DNA from: Paraspadella gotoi | Taxonomy: Eukaryota; Chaetognatha | Direction: 5' to 3' | NCBI GenBank assembly: GCA_051294375.1 | Contig: CM119268.1 | Span: forward strand, 14,648,977 to 14,712,976 | DNA: 64,000 bases | Shown here: positions 45,093 through 57,400 of the stretch, piece by piece | Layout: the number at the start of each line of letters is the position of its first letter | Numbering within the stretch: the stretch's first letter is position 1 | Position numbers and translations under genes: made by a program | Notes under the pieces: model-generated | The model's database searches: none | What the model saw: only the letters and a program-made list of their open reading frames with translations | What the model was told of the DNA's origin: nothing

Positions 45093-46950
45093 CTCTCTCT
45101 GAAACACACACACCACACTTCCCTCCCCTCCAACACCCTCTTTCCCTTCGCCCTGCCATCCTTCGCTCCTCCCGCCCGCCCTTGAATTAACGTTATCACC
45201 TTTTTTTAGCTCTTCCCTTTTTTATCATTTATCATATTAAAATAATTTATTATTCTAAATAATTATTTACATTATATCTTGATTTTAATTACCTAAATAT
45301 TATTTTCTCATCATTCTGAATCTACCTCCCTCTTCTGAACGATTAATCTCGGTCTCTAATTGTTGTTATCATTAATCTGCCTCGAAAATGCGATTCACCA
45401 TCAGTCACTTTATCAATTCTGCGTTTCTCGATCTTCCCAGTCACTCGTCATCTCAGCCATCGTCTCACTCAATACCCCTCAGCCTCCCTACCTTTCTCAT
45501 TTCGCCAATGACTTTCCCAATTCTCTCCAAGAGAAAAACACTCACTTCTCGAGTCGAACTCCGTTCGACTCATTTTTACCGACGTCTCCGCAATTTTCTT
45601 TTTCGTTTTTCCAAACTTTTCTCAAGTTCTCGATCTTTTCGATCTCTCGAATTTTCCATGCATCTCTCTTAGTCTCAAAATACTTTTATTCTATGCTATG
45701 TTTCTTATTTTCTTTACTTTTTCCCTTCGAAGTCATCTCAACCTTCTCCATCTCTCCCATCGTTTTCCCTCACCGACCATTCCAGAAAATATCCGTTATT
45801 TTTCGTCTTTCGTCTTTCGATCTTTGTTCACTTTCGTTCTACCTTTCTTTCTTTTCTTTTTTCCACCTTTCTGTCATCTCTATTCTCAATTTTGATTTTC
45901 CTTTCGCTTACCTATCTCTCTATTCTTTCCCTTTCTTTTCTTAAACCCTTTTTCCTCTCTCATCCCCCCCCCCCACCTCCCTCTCTCCCTCATCCGCTTT
46001 CCCCTTCTTCTTCAGCCACCATTTTTCCCTTTTTCATTCCCTCATCGCCTCGCTCCTCCTCCTTCCTCTTCCTCCCCCCCTCCCTCTCTTCCCTCTCCCC
46101 CTTTTCCTCCCCCGCGCCTCGAGGCTTCTAATTCTTTCGGTCGCACGTCCTCCCGTCGTTCGCTCCCGCCGTACGTCGTCGTTTCGTCGTCGTTCTCGTT
46201 CGTCGTATCCGTCGTCGGGTTTTTGTTTCTTCATCGTCGCTTCGGCCGTTGCCGTCCGACTCGTTTTCGTCGCTGTGGTCGTCGTCGATTTAACGTCACC
46301 TGTCGCCTCGAGTCTTTGCAGGCCGCCCTTTTTTTGCCCTTCCTTCATTTCTATCTCTCTTCTCTCTCTTCTTTTTTTTCGCTCTCGCACTCTCTCTCTC
46401 TGTCTCCTCTCTCTCTTTCTCCTATTTTCTCTGCGCCACTCTTTTTTCTCCGGATCTCTCGGCGCCGCGCGGGGAGAGAAGAAATTAAAAAAAAGTAGGA
46501 GAATATAAGAAAAAATCTGTGTGGAATTTTTTCTGGGGGTTTTTTTTGTTTTTTTTTTTTTTTTGGGTTGGGGAATACAAAAAAAAAATAGATTTTTTAT
46601 AATATTTTCTTTCTTTCTTTCTTTCTCTTTCTTTCTTTCTTTCTTCTCTTTCTTTCTTCTTTAAAATTCTCTTACTATAATTCTTTTGTAAAAAAAAATT
46701 AATTAATTAACATTTTTAAAGCTAAAGATTTTCTTCTCCTTTCTTTTTTTTTTTATTCTCTCTCTTCTTTCCCTCTCTTTATTTTTTTCTCTCTCGCTCT
46801 CTCTCCCACTCATATAAAGTTATTTACCATCATAAATGCATTATGATCCAATTTCCGATCTTTTTTCTCACACCTCCTCAACCATAACAACCGAAACCGC
46901 GCTCCAGTCCATAGACTGTCTCCCCTTTTCTCTCTCTCTCTCTCTCTCTC

Positions 46951-46988
<38 letters not shown>

Positions 46989-49027
46989 CGGTCTCTCTCT
47001 CTCTCTCCTCTCTCTCTCTCCAACCACACACACCACACAACTGCCTTCCCCCCCAAAAAAACTCTCTCGTCTTGTTTTCCCCAGGAAAACTTTTTAACTT
47101 CTTCTTCGCGACCGTGCTTCCTCTTCTTTGGTTCATTCGACACCGAGAGAGAGAAAAGAAAGACTAAGGAAAGGAAAAACAAAAAAACCGTGTGAAAAAA
47201 AAAGGAAAATAAAAAATCCGGGAAAATAATAAGATAAAAATACTTAAACAAAAAAAAAGCAAAATTCGTCGCGAGAGACGAAAAAACGTTCGAGCTATTA
47301 TATTTCTCCTTCCCCTCTCGTTTTGTTTCGATGCGGAAAAGAAACAAAATAAAAAATAAAACCGAAACAGGCCCGAACGTCGCCGAAACAAAATCTAAAA
47401 AAAAAAAAAAAATTTCGTCAAAAAAAAAGCATCTCGGAATTGGTTTTGATTCCTCGTCCCGTTCCGTCGCCACGTCCGTCGTTTCGTCGTCGTCGTCGTC
47501 GTTCGCTTCCGTGCAGCCTGTGTTGAGTCGATGTTCACCGCCTCGGAATTTCGTCTCATCCTTACGGATTATTTTTCACAGCGAATTTCGCTCAAAGAAA
47601 AAATATATATTAAAAAAAAGGGAAAATTAAATTCAGAAAAAGTTTCGACGCAACAAAAAAAAAACTTAAGAGGGCTTGTCTAAAAAGTATTCCGAAAGTA
47701 AATCGAATAAACCAAAGAAAATTAATGTCCACCAAAAATATTACTTTAAAACATCCATAGCAAATAATTATATAATTTATTATAATATAAATATACATGA
47801 ATCTCGTGTTCTTCGTTTTCTTTATTTTCCCCGAATCTAATGTTAAGATCCTCATTCTCATCATTCTCGTCTTCGTCGTCGGCGTTAAAAAAAAAAAATT
47901 TTATTCGTCGCGTGATTTATGTGAAATCGCTTATCTTTTCTCTCACTGTCGTCGTCGTCGTCGTTCGTCGTCGTCTCGTCGTTTGAACGCTCCGGCGGCG
48001 CCGCTTTATTTATTCACTCTCACTCGCAAAAACAACAAAAACAAAAGAGAGAGAAATCGACGGAGAAAAATAAGGCGTTCGAGGGGAAGCAAAAAAAAAA
48101 GCGAAACACGACGGGGAAAATAAAAAACGATCGAGGAAAAAAAAAAGGAAAAGGGAGAAAAAAAATAGTCCCGCCAAAAGTCACTCTTGTGGTTTTTTTT
48201 CTTTCTTTTTAAAAAAATATATATTAATTATATATCTGTGTTGTCTCTTTTCTTAGAATAAATGTAAAAAAAACGGGACCAGAAACAGAGGATCGACGAG
48301 AGGGAAGACGGTCAGAAAAATAAAACTTAAAAAAAAAATAAGAAAAACAAAAGAACCCACGTACGACGACTGTAATAAAAATTTCATCAACAACAAAAAA
48401 TAATCAACAAGACAAAAAAACTTGAAAAAAAAACCCCAAAGAATCCGACTCTTTTGGCCGAGATTTCGGACTCTGGCACCGGAACCCAAATAAGGAGTCT
48501 GCTATGTACGCATCGGCGATGATAGATAACCCTAATTTCGCAACATGGTCTCTACGAGGAATATCTTGCAGCCAAAATCTGCAAACGGACGCGCACGTCT
48601 GCTGGAGGTGGAGTGCGGCGAGAACAAGGGCCTCTCTATCTTTTCAAAACTCTGCCAAAGGATTCCAAAGTAAGTTCGATTATCTGGGATTTCTTTTAGT
48701 GTGCGTGAGTTCTCCGCAGCAGTTCTATTTAGTTGCATTTTTCAATTGATTCCTTCGTGAGATCATTCGTTTCTTTCTTTTCCTTCACTCGTTCGTTCAT
48801 TCATTCAGTTATTCAGTCATCGTTCATTCATTCTTTCGCACGTTCTCTCATCATGTATGATATACTTTTTCATCTTCTTATTCGTTTTTAATTCAGTTCA
48901 TGTGTACGCTCATTTGAAATTATTATTAGAATTAAAAACTTCTTCTTCGATCAATAAATATGATCGATCTCAAGGGAAGCAGTTTCTGAGCGCTTAGATC
49001 TACACCGTAGGCGTCTTCCTTTCTTCT

Positions 49028-49063
<36 letters not shown>

Positions 49064-49869
49064 TCTCTCCTCTCTCTCTCTCTACTCTACTCTCCCCGCG
49101 ACTCTCAGCACGAAGCATCTTCACCCCTTCCACCCCCTCCCACCCCGTCCACCCCCTCGCCACCCACTCTCTTCCACCACCTCCCNNNNNNNNNNNNNNN
49201 NNNNNNNNNNCACCTCCGCCTCCTCCGATTGTTTTTAATTTCCTCCAGGACCCTGCATTTTGTTCAACAACTTTTGGCTGACGCCCAACGAATTTCAATA
49301 CGTCAGCGGAAGAGAGACGGCGAAAGATTGGAAAAGGTGAAGTGGTGAAGGATTGGTGGGGATTGTAGGGGGTGTGGATGGGCAAGGGGGGTGGGAGGGT
49401 GGCGGGAGTAAGTGTGGCATAGGTCTAATTGATTGGACTCGGTTGTTTGTAATACTAAAAAAAGAGATATGAAGAAATTGGTACATTAAATTTGTCGTCG
49501 TCCTGATTTAAACTAATGTAGAGTAAAAGACAAATAAACATGAGCTTTCATCCAATCGTTATAAAGAATTGCACTGGTATCAATTCTAATTCCAAATTTT
49601 TAGATTCTAAGATTAAATATTTTTTTATGTTTTTCAGCTTTTGAGTTGAGAATGAAAAAAAAAGTGAAATTTAAAGTAATTGAGCTTTAATACTACAAAT
49701 CAAAGTATTAGATTCTTTTATCTTCCGGTTCACTTCAATCTCCTATTCCTTCTCCGAAAGGTCGATCCGTCACCACGGAAAAAGCATGAAGCTCCTTCTC
49801 TCCAAAGGAATCCTCCAAGTCCATCCGTCCGTCTGCGACTGCGACGGATGCCGGATTTCCTCGCCCGTG
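38954..49869 (+). CDS. SAND-domain transcription regulator (partial, 3 exons)
   Basis: Joined exons 38954-39113, 49249-49336 and 49761-49869 encode about 119 residues with matching phases (1, 2, 0). The SAND fold is clear: VECGENKGLLYLSKLCQGSK, CILFNNFWLTPNEFQYVSGR, then the hallmark KDWK (79-82), SIRHHGKSMKLLLSKGILQV and a cluster CDCDGCR (Cys108, 110, 113). SAND domains bind DNA through the KDWK face and occur in DEAF-1, GMEB, Sp100 and AIRE-type nuclear proteins. Acts in the nucleus on chromatin (family knowledge). The 10.1-kb first intron is inflated by the 9.4-kb duplication; the true one is probably under 1 kb. The gene continues past the gap at 49886. Whether ATG 38954 is the true start is open, since the frame extends upstream to 38876. 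Confidence 0.82.
39442..39473. repeat. CT microsatellite at the duplication junction
   Basis: The (CT)n tract where copy 1 ends and copy 2 begins; the matching tract after copy 2 is at 49032-49084. Confidence 0.9.
41135..41279. repeat. Dispersed repeat copy in second 9.4-kb segment
   Basis: The duplicated counterpart of 31719-31865, with small indels. Confidence 0.7.
43187..43262. repeat. CT microsatellite filling a gap of copy 1
   Basis: Occupies the position that is N at 33637-33791. Confidence 0.9.
45003..45101. repeat. CT microsatellite filling a gap of copy 1
   Basis: Occupies the position that is N at 35512-35659. Confidence 0.9.
46929..47022. repeat. CT microsatellite filling a gap of copy 1
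   Basis: Occupies the position that is N at 37323-37594. Confidence 0.9.
48504..48670 (+). pseudogene. SAND gene exon a, broken duplicate
   Basis: Same exon in the second 9.4-kb copy, with at least six small indels that scatter it over three frames, and a donor that has lost one G. Confidence 0.85.
49032..49084. repeat. CT microsatellite in SAND intron
   Basis: Interrupted (CT)n before a 25-N gap at 49186-49210. Confidence 0.9.
49249..49336 (+). CDS. SAND gene exon b (KDWK)
   Basis: GPCILFNNFWLTPNEFQYVS then GRETAKDWKR. Acceptor tttcctccag, donor AAAAG|gtgaag, phase 2. Confidence 0.88.
49761..49869 (+). CDS. SAND gene exon c
   Basis: SIRHHGKSMKLLLSKGILQV then HPSVCDCDGCRISSPV|gtgagt. Acceptor ccgaaag. 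The following intron enters the gap at 49886. Confidence 0.87.
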
Positions 49870-49885
49870 GTGAGTCTCAGCCGAG

Positions 49886-50133
49886 NNNNNNNNNNNNNNN
49901 NNNNNNNNNNNNNNNNNNNNNNNNNNNNNNNNNNNNNNNNNNNNNNNNNNNNNNNNNNNNNNNNNNNNNNNNNNNNNNNNNNNNNNNNNNNNNNNNNNNN
50001 NNNNNNNNNNNNNNNNNNNNNNNNNNNNNNNNNNNNNNNNNNNNNNNNNNNNNNNNNNNNNNNNNNNNNNNNNNNNNNNNNNNNNNNNNNNNNNNNNNNN
50101 NNNNNNNNNNNNNNNNNNNNNNNNNNNNNNNNN
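49886..50133. other. Assembly gap (248 N) in SAND intron
   Basis: Begins 16 bp after the donor of exon c. Confidence 0.95.
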
Positions 50134-50821
50134 TTTTTTTTTTGCGTTCGTCGCGAAGTCAGATAATTTTGGGTGGAATCATTTTTTTTCTCTTTTCTTA
50201 CTAATTTTCTTTTTATCCTTTTTATCTTCTTTGCTTTTTATTCTTTTTCGTTTATTTACATTTATTCCCATCATCCATAATTTATTTCTTTTACTTTGTT
50301 TTTTCCGTTTCCTTTTACTTTTTTTTACTTTTTTTCTTCTTTCCCTTTTTTCTTTCTTCTCTTCTTTTTCTCCTAAAGCTTCTTTTTCTTCTTGCCCTTT
50401 GTTTCTTCCATGAGCCCCTCTTTACTTCCTTTACTCATAACTCGTTTTCCCCTTTGAACCAAAAGCAAAATTGAGGACGTACATAGAAAAAAAAAGAGAC
50501 AATCATTGCTAATCATTGCTGATGAACGATAACCGATGAGAGACGAAGTTAATGCGTAGTTACGTTAATCTTTAAAAATTTTAGTCTTGGACTTTTGTCA
50601 AAATATGCAATATAAAAAGGCCGTGAAAAAAAATTGTAAATCCCCTACAATACAATATTTTAAGGGAAAACAAGTTATGAGAAAACAAAAAGATTTTATA
50701 AATTCCGGATTTTTAACTTGTTAAATTTTATCGTCGAGATTTCCTTTGGTCGTTGTCCTCGTCTCTCTATTGCCTTCTTTCTCTTTCTCCCTTTTTTCCT
50801 TTCTTTTCTCGTCTCCGAATC

Positions 50822-50827
<6 letters not shown>

Positions 50828-50892
<65 letters not shown>
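50828..50892. repeat. CT microsatellite
   Basis: Uninterrupted (CT)n of about 32 units. Confidence 0.95.
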
Positions 50893-50894
<2 letters not shown>

Positions 50895-51274
50895 TTCCTT
50901 TTCCTCGGTCTCGCCTCCTACGGCGCCGAAATTCCATCAACGGCCGGAAACGCGGACCGGAAATGCCATGGAAACGCCCACTTTCTTCGCGCCCCATTAG
51001 ACGCTCTCTCTCCCTCTCTCCTCTCCCTCCCCCCATACCGACGAAAATCGAACGACGGCGCCAGCGGCTCGGGAGTGGGAATTGGGGGGCGGAGGGCGGT
51101 AGGGTGGAGCTGGGGGTCACGGGTAAGGGCGAGACGTTGATGGCGCGGGTGAGTTTGCGCTGATGAGGAGCCGAAGTAGCGTCGGGAGGGTGAGGAAAAA
51201 GGGAGAAAATGACTCTCTTCTCCTTCTTCGATCCCTTCCTCTAATTTCCATGACCGGCTAGCCAAAAAAAAAGG

Positions 51275-51340
51275 GGGCGTGTCTCGTGGCGCTCAGCGTC
51301 GTGGCATTCGAAGATCCTGGTTCGAGCCTTCGCTCGTTCG
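51275..51340 (+). mobile_element. tRNA-derived SINE head (degenerate)
   Basis: TGGCGCTCAGCGTCGTGG (51287-51304) resembles an A box and GGTTCGAGCC (51319-51328) a B box. They are only about 20 nt apart, too close for a functional tRNA. Confidence 0.4.
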
Positions 51341-51570
51341 TCGCTGACAAAAATTTTACGAAGAAAAACGAGTCGAGGTTTTTTTTGTTTCCAAACGACG
51401 GAGAAAGATTTAAACTGAGGTCGTTTCACCCACAGGCGTCTGTGGTTTGTCCGAAAAATGGACCACAGTTAGGATTCTTTACTGTGTCTTTGATTTTGTT
51501 TCCCCAGTTTTATGAACATTTGCGTATGTTTCATTCGTCTTTATTTATTTCCTTGTTTTTTGTCATGTCT

Positions 51571-51571
51571 G

Positions 51572-51603
<32 letters not shown>

Positions 51604-51604
51604 T
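51571..51604. repeat. CTTT microsatellite running into a 25-N gap
   Basis: (CTTT)n cut by Ns. Confidence 0.9.
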
Positions 51605-51914
51605 NNNNNNNNNNNNNNNNNNNNNNNNNAAAAAAGATGGAGAGATTGGGGCTCGCGTCCATTCAAGAATTCGATTCCGTCTCTGTCATCGGTCGTCGTT
51701 TTCGTCGTCGTCAGTTCCCATTGCGGTCAATTCCTTTCCCTTCTACGTCGATAGTCATCGTCGTCGTCGGTGATAAATTCGTCATGGGTCGATTTTCGTC
51801 GGTGCGTCGGGGTCGTCGTTCCGTGTGTGGCGCGCTCGGGTTGTGTCGCCTCACGACGACGCGCACCGCGTCCTTCGCGGTCATCGCAGCGAGATAAACC
51901 GTGAAGCGGAAGAG

Positions 51915-51924
51915 GAGAGAGAGA

Positions 51925-51992
<68 letters not shown>

Positions 51993-51998
51993 GAGAGA
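51915..51998. repeat. GA microsatellite
   Basis: Interrupted (GA)n. Confidence 0.95.
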
Positions 51999-52405
51999 GG
52001 GTGTGGAATTGAAGGGGTCTGCGAAGAGGCGAACGAGACCGAGGCGGGAGGTCTGCGTTTGATTAAAATGAATGACGCAAATTGGAAAAGGGATGAAGGG
52101 AAAAAAGCGGACGCGAGTGACGCGGGCGGTCGTCGTGGAGGCGACAAGGGGACGAACGACGACGACGACGACGAAAATGACCATGACGAATATCACGACG
52201 ACGACGATGACATCGACGTAGAAGAAAGGATGACCGCAATGGGTAAACTGACGACGACGAAAACGACGACGATGACAGAGACGGAATCGAATTCTTGAAT
52301 GACCGCGAGGAGAAAGAGGAAACTGAAGACGAACACGAAGAATAAAACGACGACGAACGTGACGTTCACACGAAATTACTAGGAAATTACTAGTAGTATC
52401 TTTGA

Positions 52406-52437
<32 letters not shown>

Positions 52438-52687
52438 NNNNNNNNNNNNNNNNNNNNNNNNNNNNNNNNNNNNNNNNNNNNNNNNNNNNNNNNNNNNNNN
52501 NNNNNNNNNNNNNNNNNNNNNNNNNNNNNNNNNNNNNNNNNNNNNNNNNNNNNNNNNNNNNNNNNNNNNNNNNNNNNNNNNNNNNNNNNNNNNNNNNNNN
52601 NNNNNNNNNNNNNNNNNNNNNNNNNNNNNNNNNNNNNNNNNNNNNNNNNNNNNNNNNNNNNNNNNNNNNNNNNNNNNNNNNNNNNNN

Positions 52688-52725
52688 AGGAGGAGGAGGA
52701 GGAGGAGGAGGAGGAGGAGGAGGAG
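52688..52725. repeat. AGG microsatellite at gap edge
   Basis: (AGG)n right after the gap 52438-52687; the other edge is (CT)n. Confidence 0.95.
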
Positions 52726-53305
52726 CGAGAAGGGAGCGGAAGTTGTTGCCATGGGTGAGTGGGATCGAAGCCGACGGAGCGAAAGCGGGAAAGTTCCGGG
52801 GCAATCCTGTCTGCCGCGGATTTAAGGGGAGAGTGAGTGAGTGGGTTAGAAGGTGAGGTTGGTAAGGGGCGAATAAAAAGGAGGAAGGAGAGAAAAATGG
52901 GAAATTGTTGAGACGACGTGAGAAGTAGTAAAGAGGAAGTCAAAGAGGAGGAAATTTGAAAATAAAATGGAGGAAAAAGGAAAGAGGAGGAAAGAGAAGT
53001 TGATCGGGAAAAGGAAAAAAAGTAGGAAAGAAAAAAGAAAGGATTCACGAGAAGGAAAGGAACGAGGAGAAGATGGAGGAAGTGCGAAGATGAGGAGAAA
53101 GAGGAGGAGAGAGGACGAGGACGAGGAAAATGTGGAGATATTTCGCGGGCCATATCCTTGCAGTTTAAACTGTTAAACTTCGCGCAGTTTCGGGGAAGCT
53201 AACTATAAGTTCACCGCAACTACGCCCTGCGTCGGTCTTCGCCGGGGATTTCATTCCCGGCATATCCCCGCCCCAATTCTTGACGGGGACAAGACAATGG
53301 GCCAC

Positions 53306-53307
<2 letters not shown>

Positions 53308-53391
<84 letters not shown>

Positions 53392-53476
53392 TTCTCTCTC
53401 TGTCTCTCTCTCTTTTTCTCTCTCTCTCTCTCTATTTCTCTCTCACTCTCTCTCTGTGTGTCTCTCTTTCTCTCTC
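53308..53476. repeat. Long CT microsatellite
   Basis: About 170 bp of (CT)n with TTTCT, TATTT and TGTG interruptions, followed by an A/G-rich tract to 53640. Confidence 0.95.
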
Positions 53477-55088
53477 GAAGAAGAAGACGAAAAGAAAGAT
53501 ATGAAAAACAAGAAAAAAAATTAAGAAAGACAAAAAGAAAGATAGAAAGAAAAAAAGAAAAAGAAAGAAAGAAAGGAGAAGGTGGAAATAAAAATAAATA
53601 AAAAAGAAAAAAAGGAAAAAAAAGAGAAAAGAATAAAGAAGAAAAAAAATCAATCTATCAAATCAATCAATTAAGTTTGGTGTGCAAACAATTAATTTAA
53701 TTAATGTTTTTAACTGATTAATTAATTAATTATCACTAATGATCGTGGGCAGATCGGAACATTGTTTGCTCAAACTTGCTTTTGTTAAAGACTGCGGTTT
53801 GAGGTTAGGATTAGGTATATTTATTAGGTTTGTTTATGGTGAGTGATTTAGTTATTTGAAAAAAAGAAAAGAAGAAATGAAAAAAAAAATATTTTTTTTC
53901 TAGTGTTGCTAATTAAAAAATTAAAAAAATAAAATTTTATATAAATAATTTATCTACAGAAATGAACTGAAAACAATAAAAGTTTTTTTAAATGATTAGA
54001 TTATTATTTTTGATATTTTTTTAGATTAATTTTATATTTAATAAATTTTCCTCAACATATTTTCTTTGATTCAAAGTTGAAACAACATTTTTAGTAACTA
54101 AAGAATTTTTTTTGTAAAAAACTTTCCAAGAACTGTATTTTTAGAAGGAACAGTTTCTACTGACAATTAGAAATTTATAAGAAGAAACTTATATGATTAA
54201 AAGTGAGTGATGAGGAAGAGGACTTCTTGTTTTGAAGAGCAAGTTATGTGTGAACCTAATAGATATCAATTTTATTTTCATTTTTATGTTCTGTACCTTA
54301 GAAAGAAAAACAGAGCCCCTTCGATGTACTGTGCTAAACTTCATTATGATAAATAAAATTATTATTCTCTACTAACATTCATTTTTTTTTCATGGTATGC
54401 AAAGATTCGAATCTATTTTCTCATCCATCAAGTAATTAATATGTATTGTATTTTCTTAAATTAGAGATAATTAATATTTTTTATGTTTTCAGTAAAAATA
54501 TGATTTATAACATAAGCATGCCTATGGATATGTAACAGGACTTTTTGTGGATTCGGGCCGGGGGATAGGGCCGTTGTCAAATTAAATGTCAATCCCCATC
54601 AAACAATCGAGTGGCGGGGGTTCCCCGCTGTGGAATAATGCTGGAGGGCTTCAAATGTTAATCCCCATAAAGAAAATTTAGGGTGCGGGATTTCCCTAAA
54701 ACCAGTGGAAAAGAAGACAGTTTTTGTGACCCGAGAAAGAAGCGGTCGCAGTTGAAAACTGTCCCCCTTATAGCCAGGTTCAAACTGCGCCTTTTTGGAC
54801 GGCGTAATACTTGAAAATGTGGGTGTGAAGACGAAGAGGAAGAGGAAAGGATGGAGATGAGGAGGCGAGTGGGTGTGAACCGTCGGAGAGACTTTGGATT
54901 CCGGCGCGAGAACGAGATCCGGCGCCGGAGGGAGATTAAGGCGAAAAAAAAAGAAGAAAAGGATAAAAAAAGGAGGAAAGGAAAGATATCAGAGGAGGAA
55001 AAAATAAGGAAGGAAGAAGGGGATGAGTGTTTGTGGAGGAAGGAGTAAACAAAGGTAGGAGGGAATGTAAAAGAATGATAGTTGTGAA

Positions 55089-55183
55089 AAGAGAAGAGAA
55101 GGGAAGAGAAGAGAAGAGAAGAGAAGAGAAGAGAAGAGAAGAGAAGAGAAGAGAAGAGAAGAGAAGAGAAGAGAAGAGAAGAA
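55089..55183. repeat. GAGAA pentanucleotide array
   Basis: About 18 near-perfect 5-bp units. Confidence 0.95.
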
Positions 55184-56020
55184 AAAGAAAAAAAGCGCGC
55201 TAACCCCAGAGCTGAGGGAAAGAAGGGATTGGAAAGAATCGTTGCGAGTGAAAGGGTCGAAACTCTAAAGGAGGAAAAGAAAGGAAAAAGATCGTTCGAT
55301 TTAAAAAAAAAAGGAAAAAAATGGAGGAAAATGAAAAAAAAGAAAAAAAAGAAAACTGGAAATCGGAGAAATTAAAGGAAAGAAGCGGAAGAAAATGACG
55401 ACCACGATGACCCGAGAGGAGAAAAAAAGTGAAAATAATGAAAAGTATAGGAGAAAGCTTGGTAAAGAAAAAAGCTTGGTTTAAAAAAAAAGAAAAAAGG
55501 CGTCGGAAAGGGGATAAAAGCGAAGGAAGCGGAAATGAAGGAAAGAGAAGCGAAGATTAAAAAAGGGGGGGGGAAAGGTAAAGGCGTCGAGGAAGGCGAC
55601 GACACGATATCGAATATTGGGGAAAAAATCGAAAAGAAGGAAGAGAGGCAGGTAATCTGAGAGTAGGAGGAGGAGGAGGAGGAGAAGGAGGAGGAGGAGA
55701 AAGAGGAAGAAGATGGAGACGAGGACGAGGAGTTGAATGATTGGTTGATTGGAACGGAGAAGGTGATGACAAACTAGGAAGAGAACAAAAAACTTCCGTT
55801 TTTGAAAGGAGGAAAGGAGAAAAGGAGGAAAGGAGAAAAGAGGGGAAAAAAAGGAGGAAAGGAGAAAAGAAAAAAAATGACGATGGCGACTAAGTCTGAG
55901 AGAGAAAAAAAAAGAGTTTAGAGGGGGCGCGACCGCGAAAAGAAGGGGGGTGTAACCGCCGAGAAAAGAGTGGGGGGGCAATGGAGGGGGGGGAGAGAAG
56001 GCGCGAGAGGAGATCAGCAC

Positions 56021-56098
56021 CTGTCGTTTGAGGCGGCGACGATCGTCGAGAAAAGAAGCGGGTGCCGACGCTGAGTCGACGTCGCCGACCGTAAACAT
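56021..56098 (-). CDS. Candidate first exon (weak)
   Basis: MFTVGDVDSASAPASFLDDR then RRLKRQ followed by gtgctg. Balanced composition amid low complexity and an ATG near the start of the frame. No family match and no partner exon found. Confidence 0.22.
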
Positions 56099-56421
56099 GT
56101 CGGTTGGAGGGAGAAGGGGGAGGGGAGCTAGGAAGAGGGGGAGATGAGAAAAGTGGAGGAAAGAGGAAAGGGGAAGTGGGAAGTTGGGGCGAAAGAGAAA
56201 TGAGAGGGGGAGAAAATAAGGGAACTTAGTTTTTCATGCATTTCTGGAAAAACATTTTTGAATGGAAAGAGAGAAGGAAGGCGCGAAAGTGGAAAGAAAG
56301 AAAACATATAATTTAAAATAAGAAATAAGAAATAAGAAAGTTATTTAAGAAATGAAAAATACAGAAAAAATGAAAATAAAAAATGAAAAATAAAAAAAAT
56401 AACATAAAAAAAAACAATATT

Positions 56422-56423
<2 letters not shown>

Positions 56424-56508
<85 letters not shown>

Positions 56509-56509
56509 C
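56424..56509. repeat. AAAG microsatellite
   Basis: About 21 units of AAAG. Confidence 0.95.
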
Positions 56510-57400
56510 GGGAGCCAAGAGGCGAGACTCGAGGCCAGAGGAGCAAGACGCGAGAAACGAATTAAGGGAAGGAGAAACAGCGGGAGTCGGGAATTAGGAG
56601 GAAGAAAGGGAGGAAAGAAGAAGATGGGGAGGAAAGAGGAAGAAGTTGGGGGAGGAAACGAGGCGAGAAGAGAAAATGGGAAAGATGAGAGAGAAAAGAG
56701 GGAGGATAAAAAAAGGAGAGTTGAAGGAAAGAGAGAGAGAAGAAAAGAAAGAAAGAAAAAAATAAATAAAGAAAGAAAGATAGAAAAAAAGAAAGAAAGA
56801 AAAAAAAACTTGAAAAAATAAAAAAAAATAAAAAACTCCAAAAATAACATTCAAAAAAATATTTAAAATTACTATCTTTTTGGTCTCATCGCTAAGAAAA
56901 ATCGTTGAACTCGAGCGCCAATTTCGATTCGCGCCTTTTTTTTTCCTTTCCTTTCCTCCTTTTCTTTCCTTTCCTCCTCTCGCTTCCCTCTCCTCCTCTA
57001 ATTAATGGATGCCAGGTCACATGTCCATTGGCCTCCGCTTTCTAAATCGTCGACTCCGTCGGCGGTTGGCTGATGACAGCCCGAGCGCCTCGCGAGGGTG
57101 AGAGAGGTAAGGGGCGGAAGGAAAGGGTCGACCTCGAGGGGCTGGTGACGCAAGCGGGGAGGTGGTTTTTCTCGTCATGGACAAATTTCACATTGAGCGT
57201 CTTAATTATAAAGGTTTAATTTTTTTTTTAAATTAGGCTTCTAGAAAACATATCGTTTTACTTTTTTTTTTTAAGATTAAAAATGAATTTATAAAATTTT
57301 TAAAATATATTAGAAATTTTAACCTCTACGTCCTAACCAAAAAAAAACCGTTTATTTTCTGCGTCGCACGATGAAGCTTTTATCTCTCTCTCTCTCTCTC

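Larger units (their letters stand above)
39474..49030. repeat. 9.4-kb segment, second copy (noisy)
   Basis: Same order of sequence as the first copy, with dense 1-base insertions and deletions and no N gaps. The junction CTCTCTCATACTT at 39470-39480 joins the end of copy 1 to the start of copy 2. Fits an unpolished long read inserted at a CT-repeat gap. Confidence 0.88.

Noticed and set aside
51711-53153. 480-codon minus-strand frame
   Set aside because: Crosses a 250-N gap and consists of CT, GGA and CGT repeats; no domain or splice logic.
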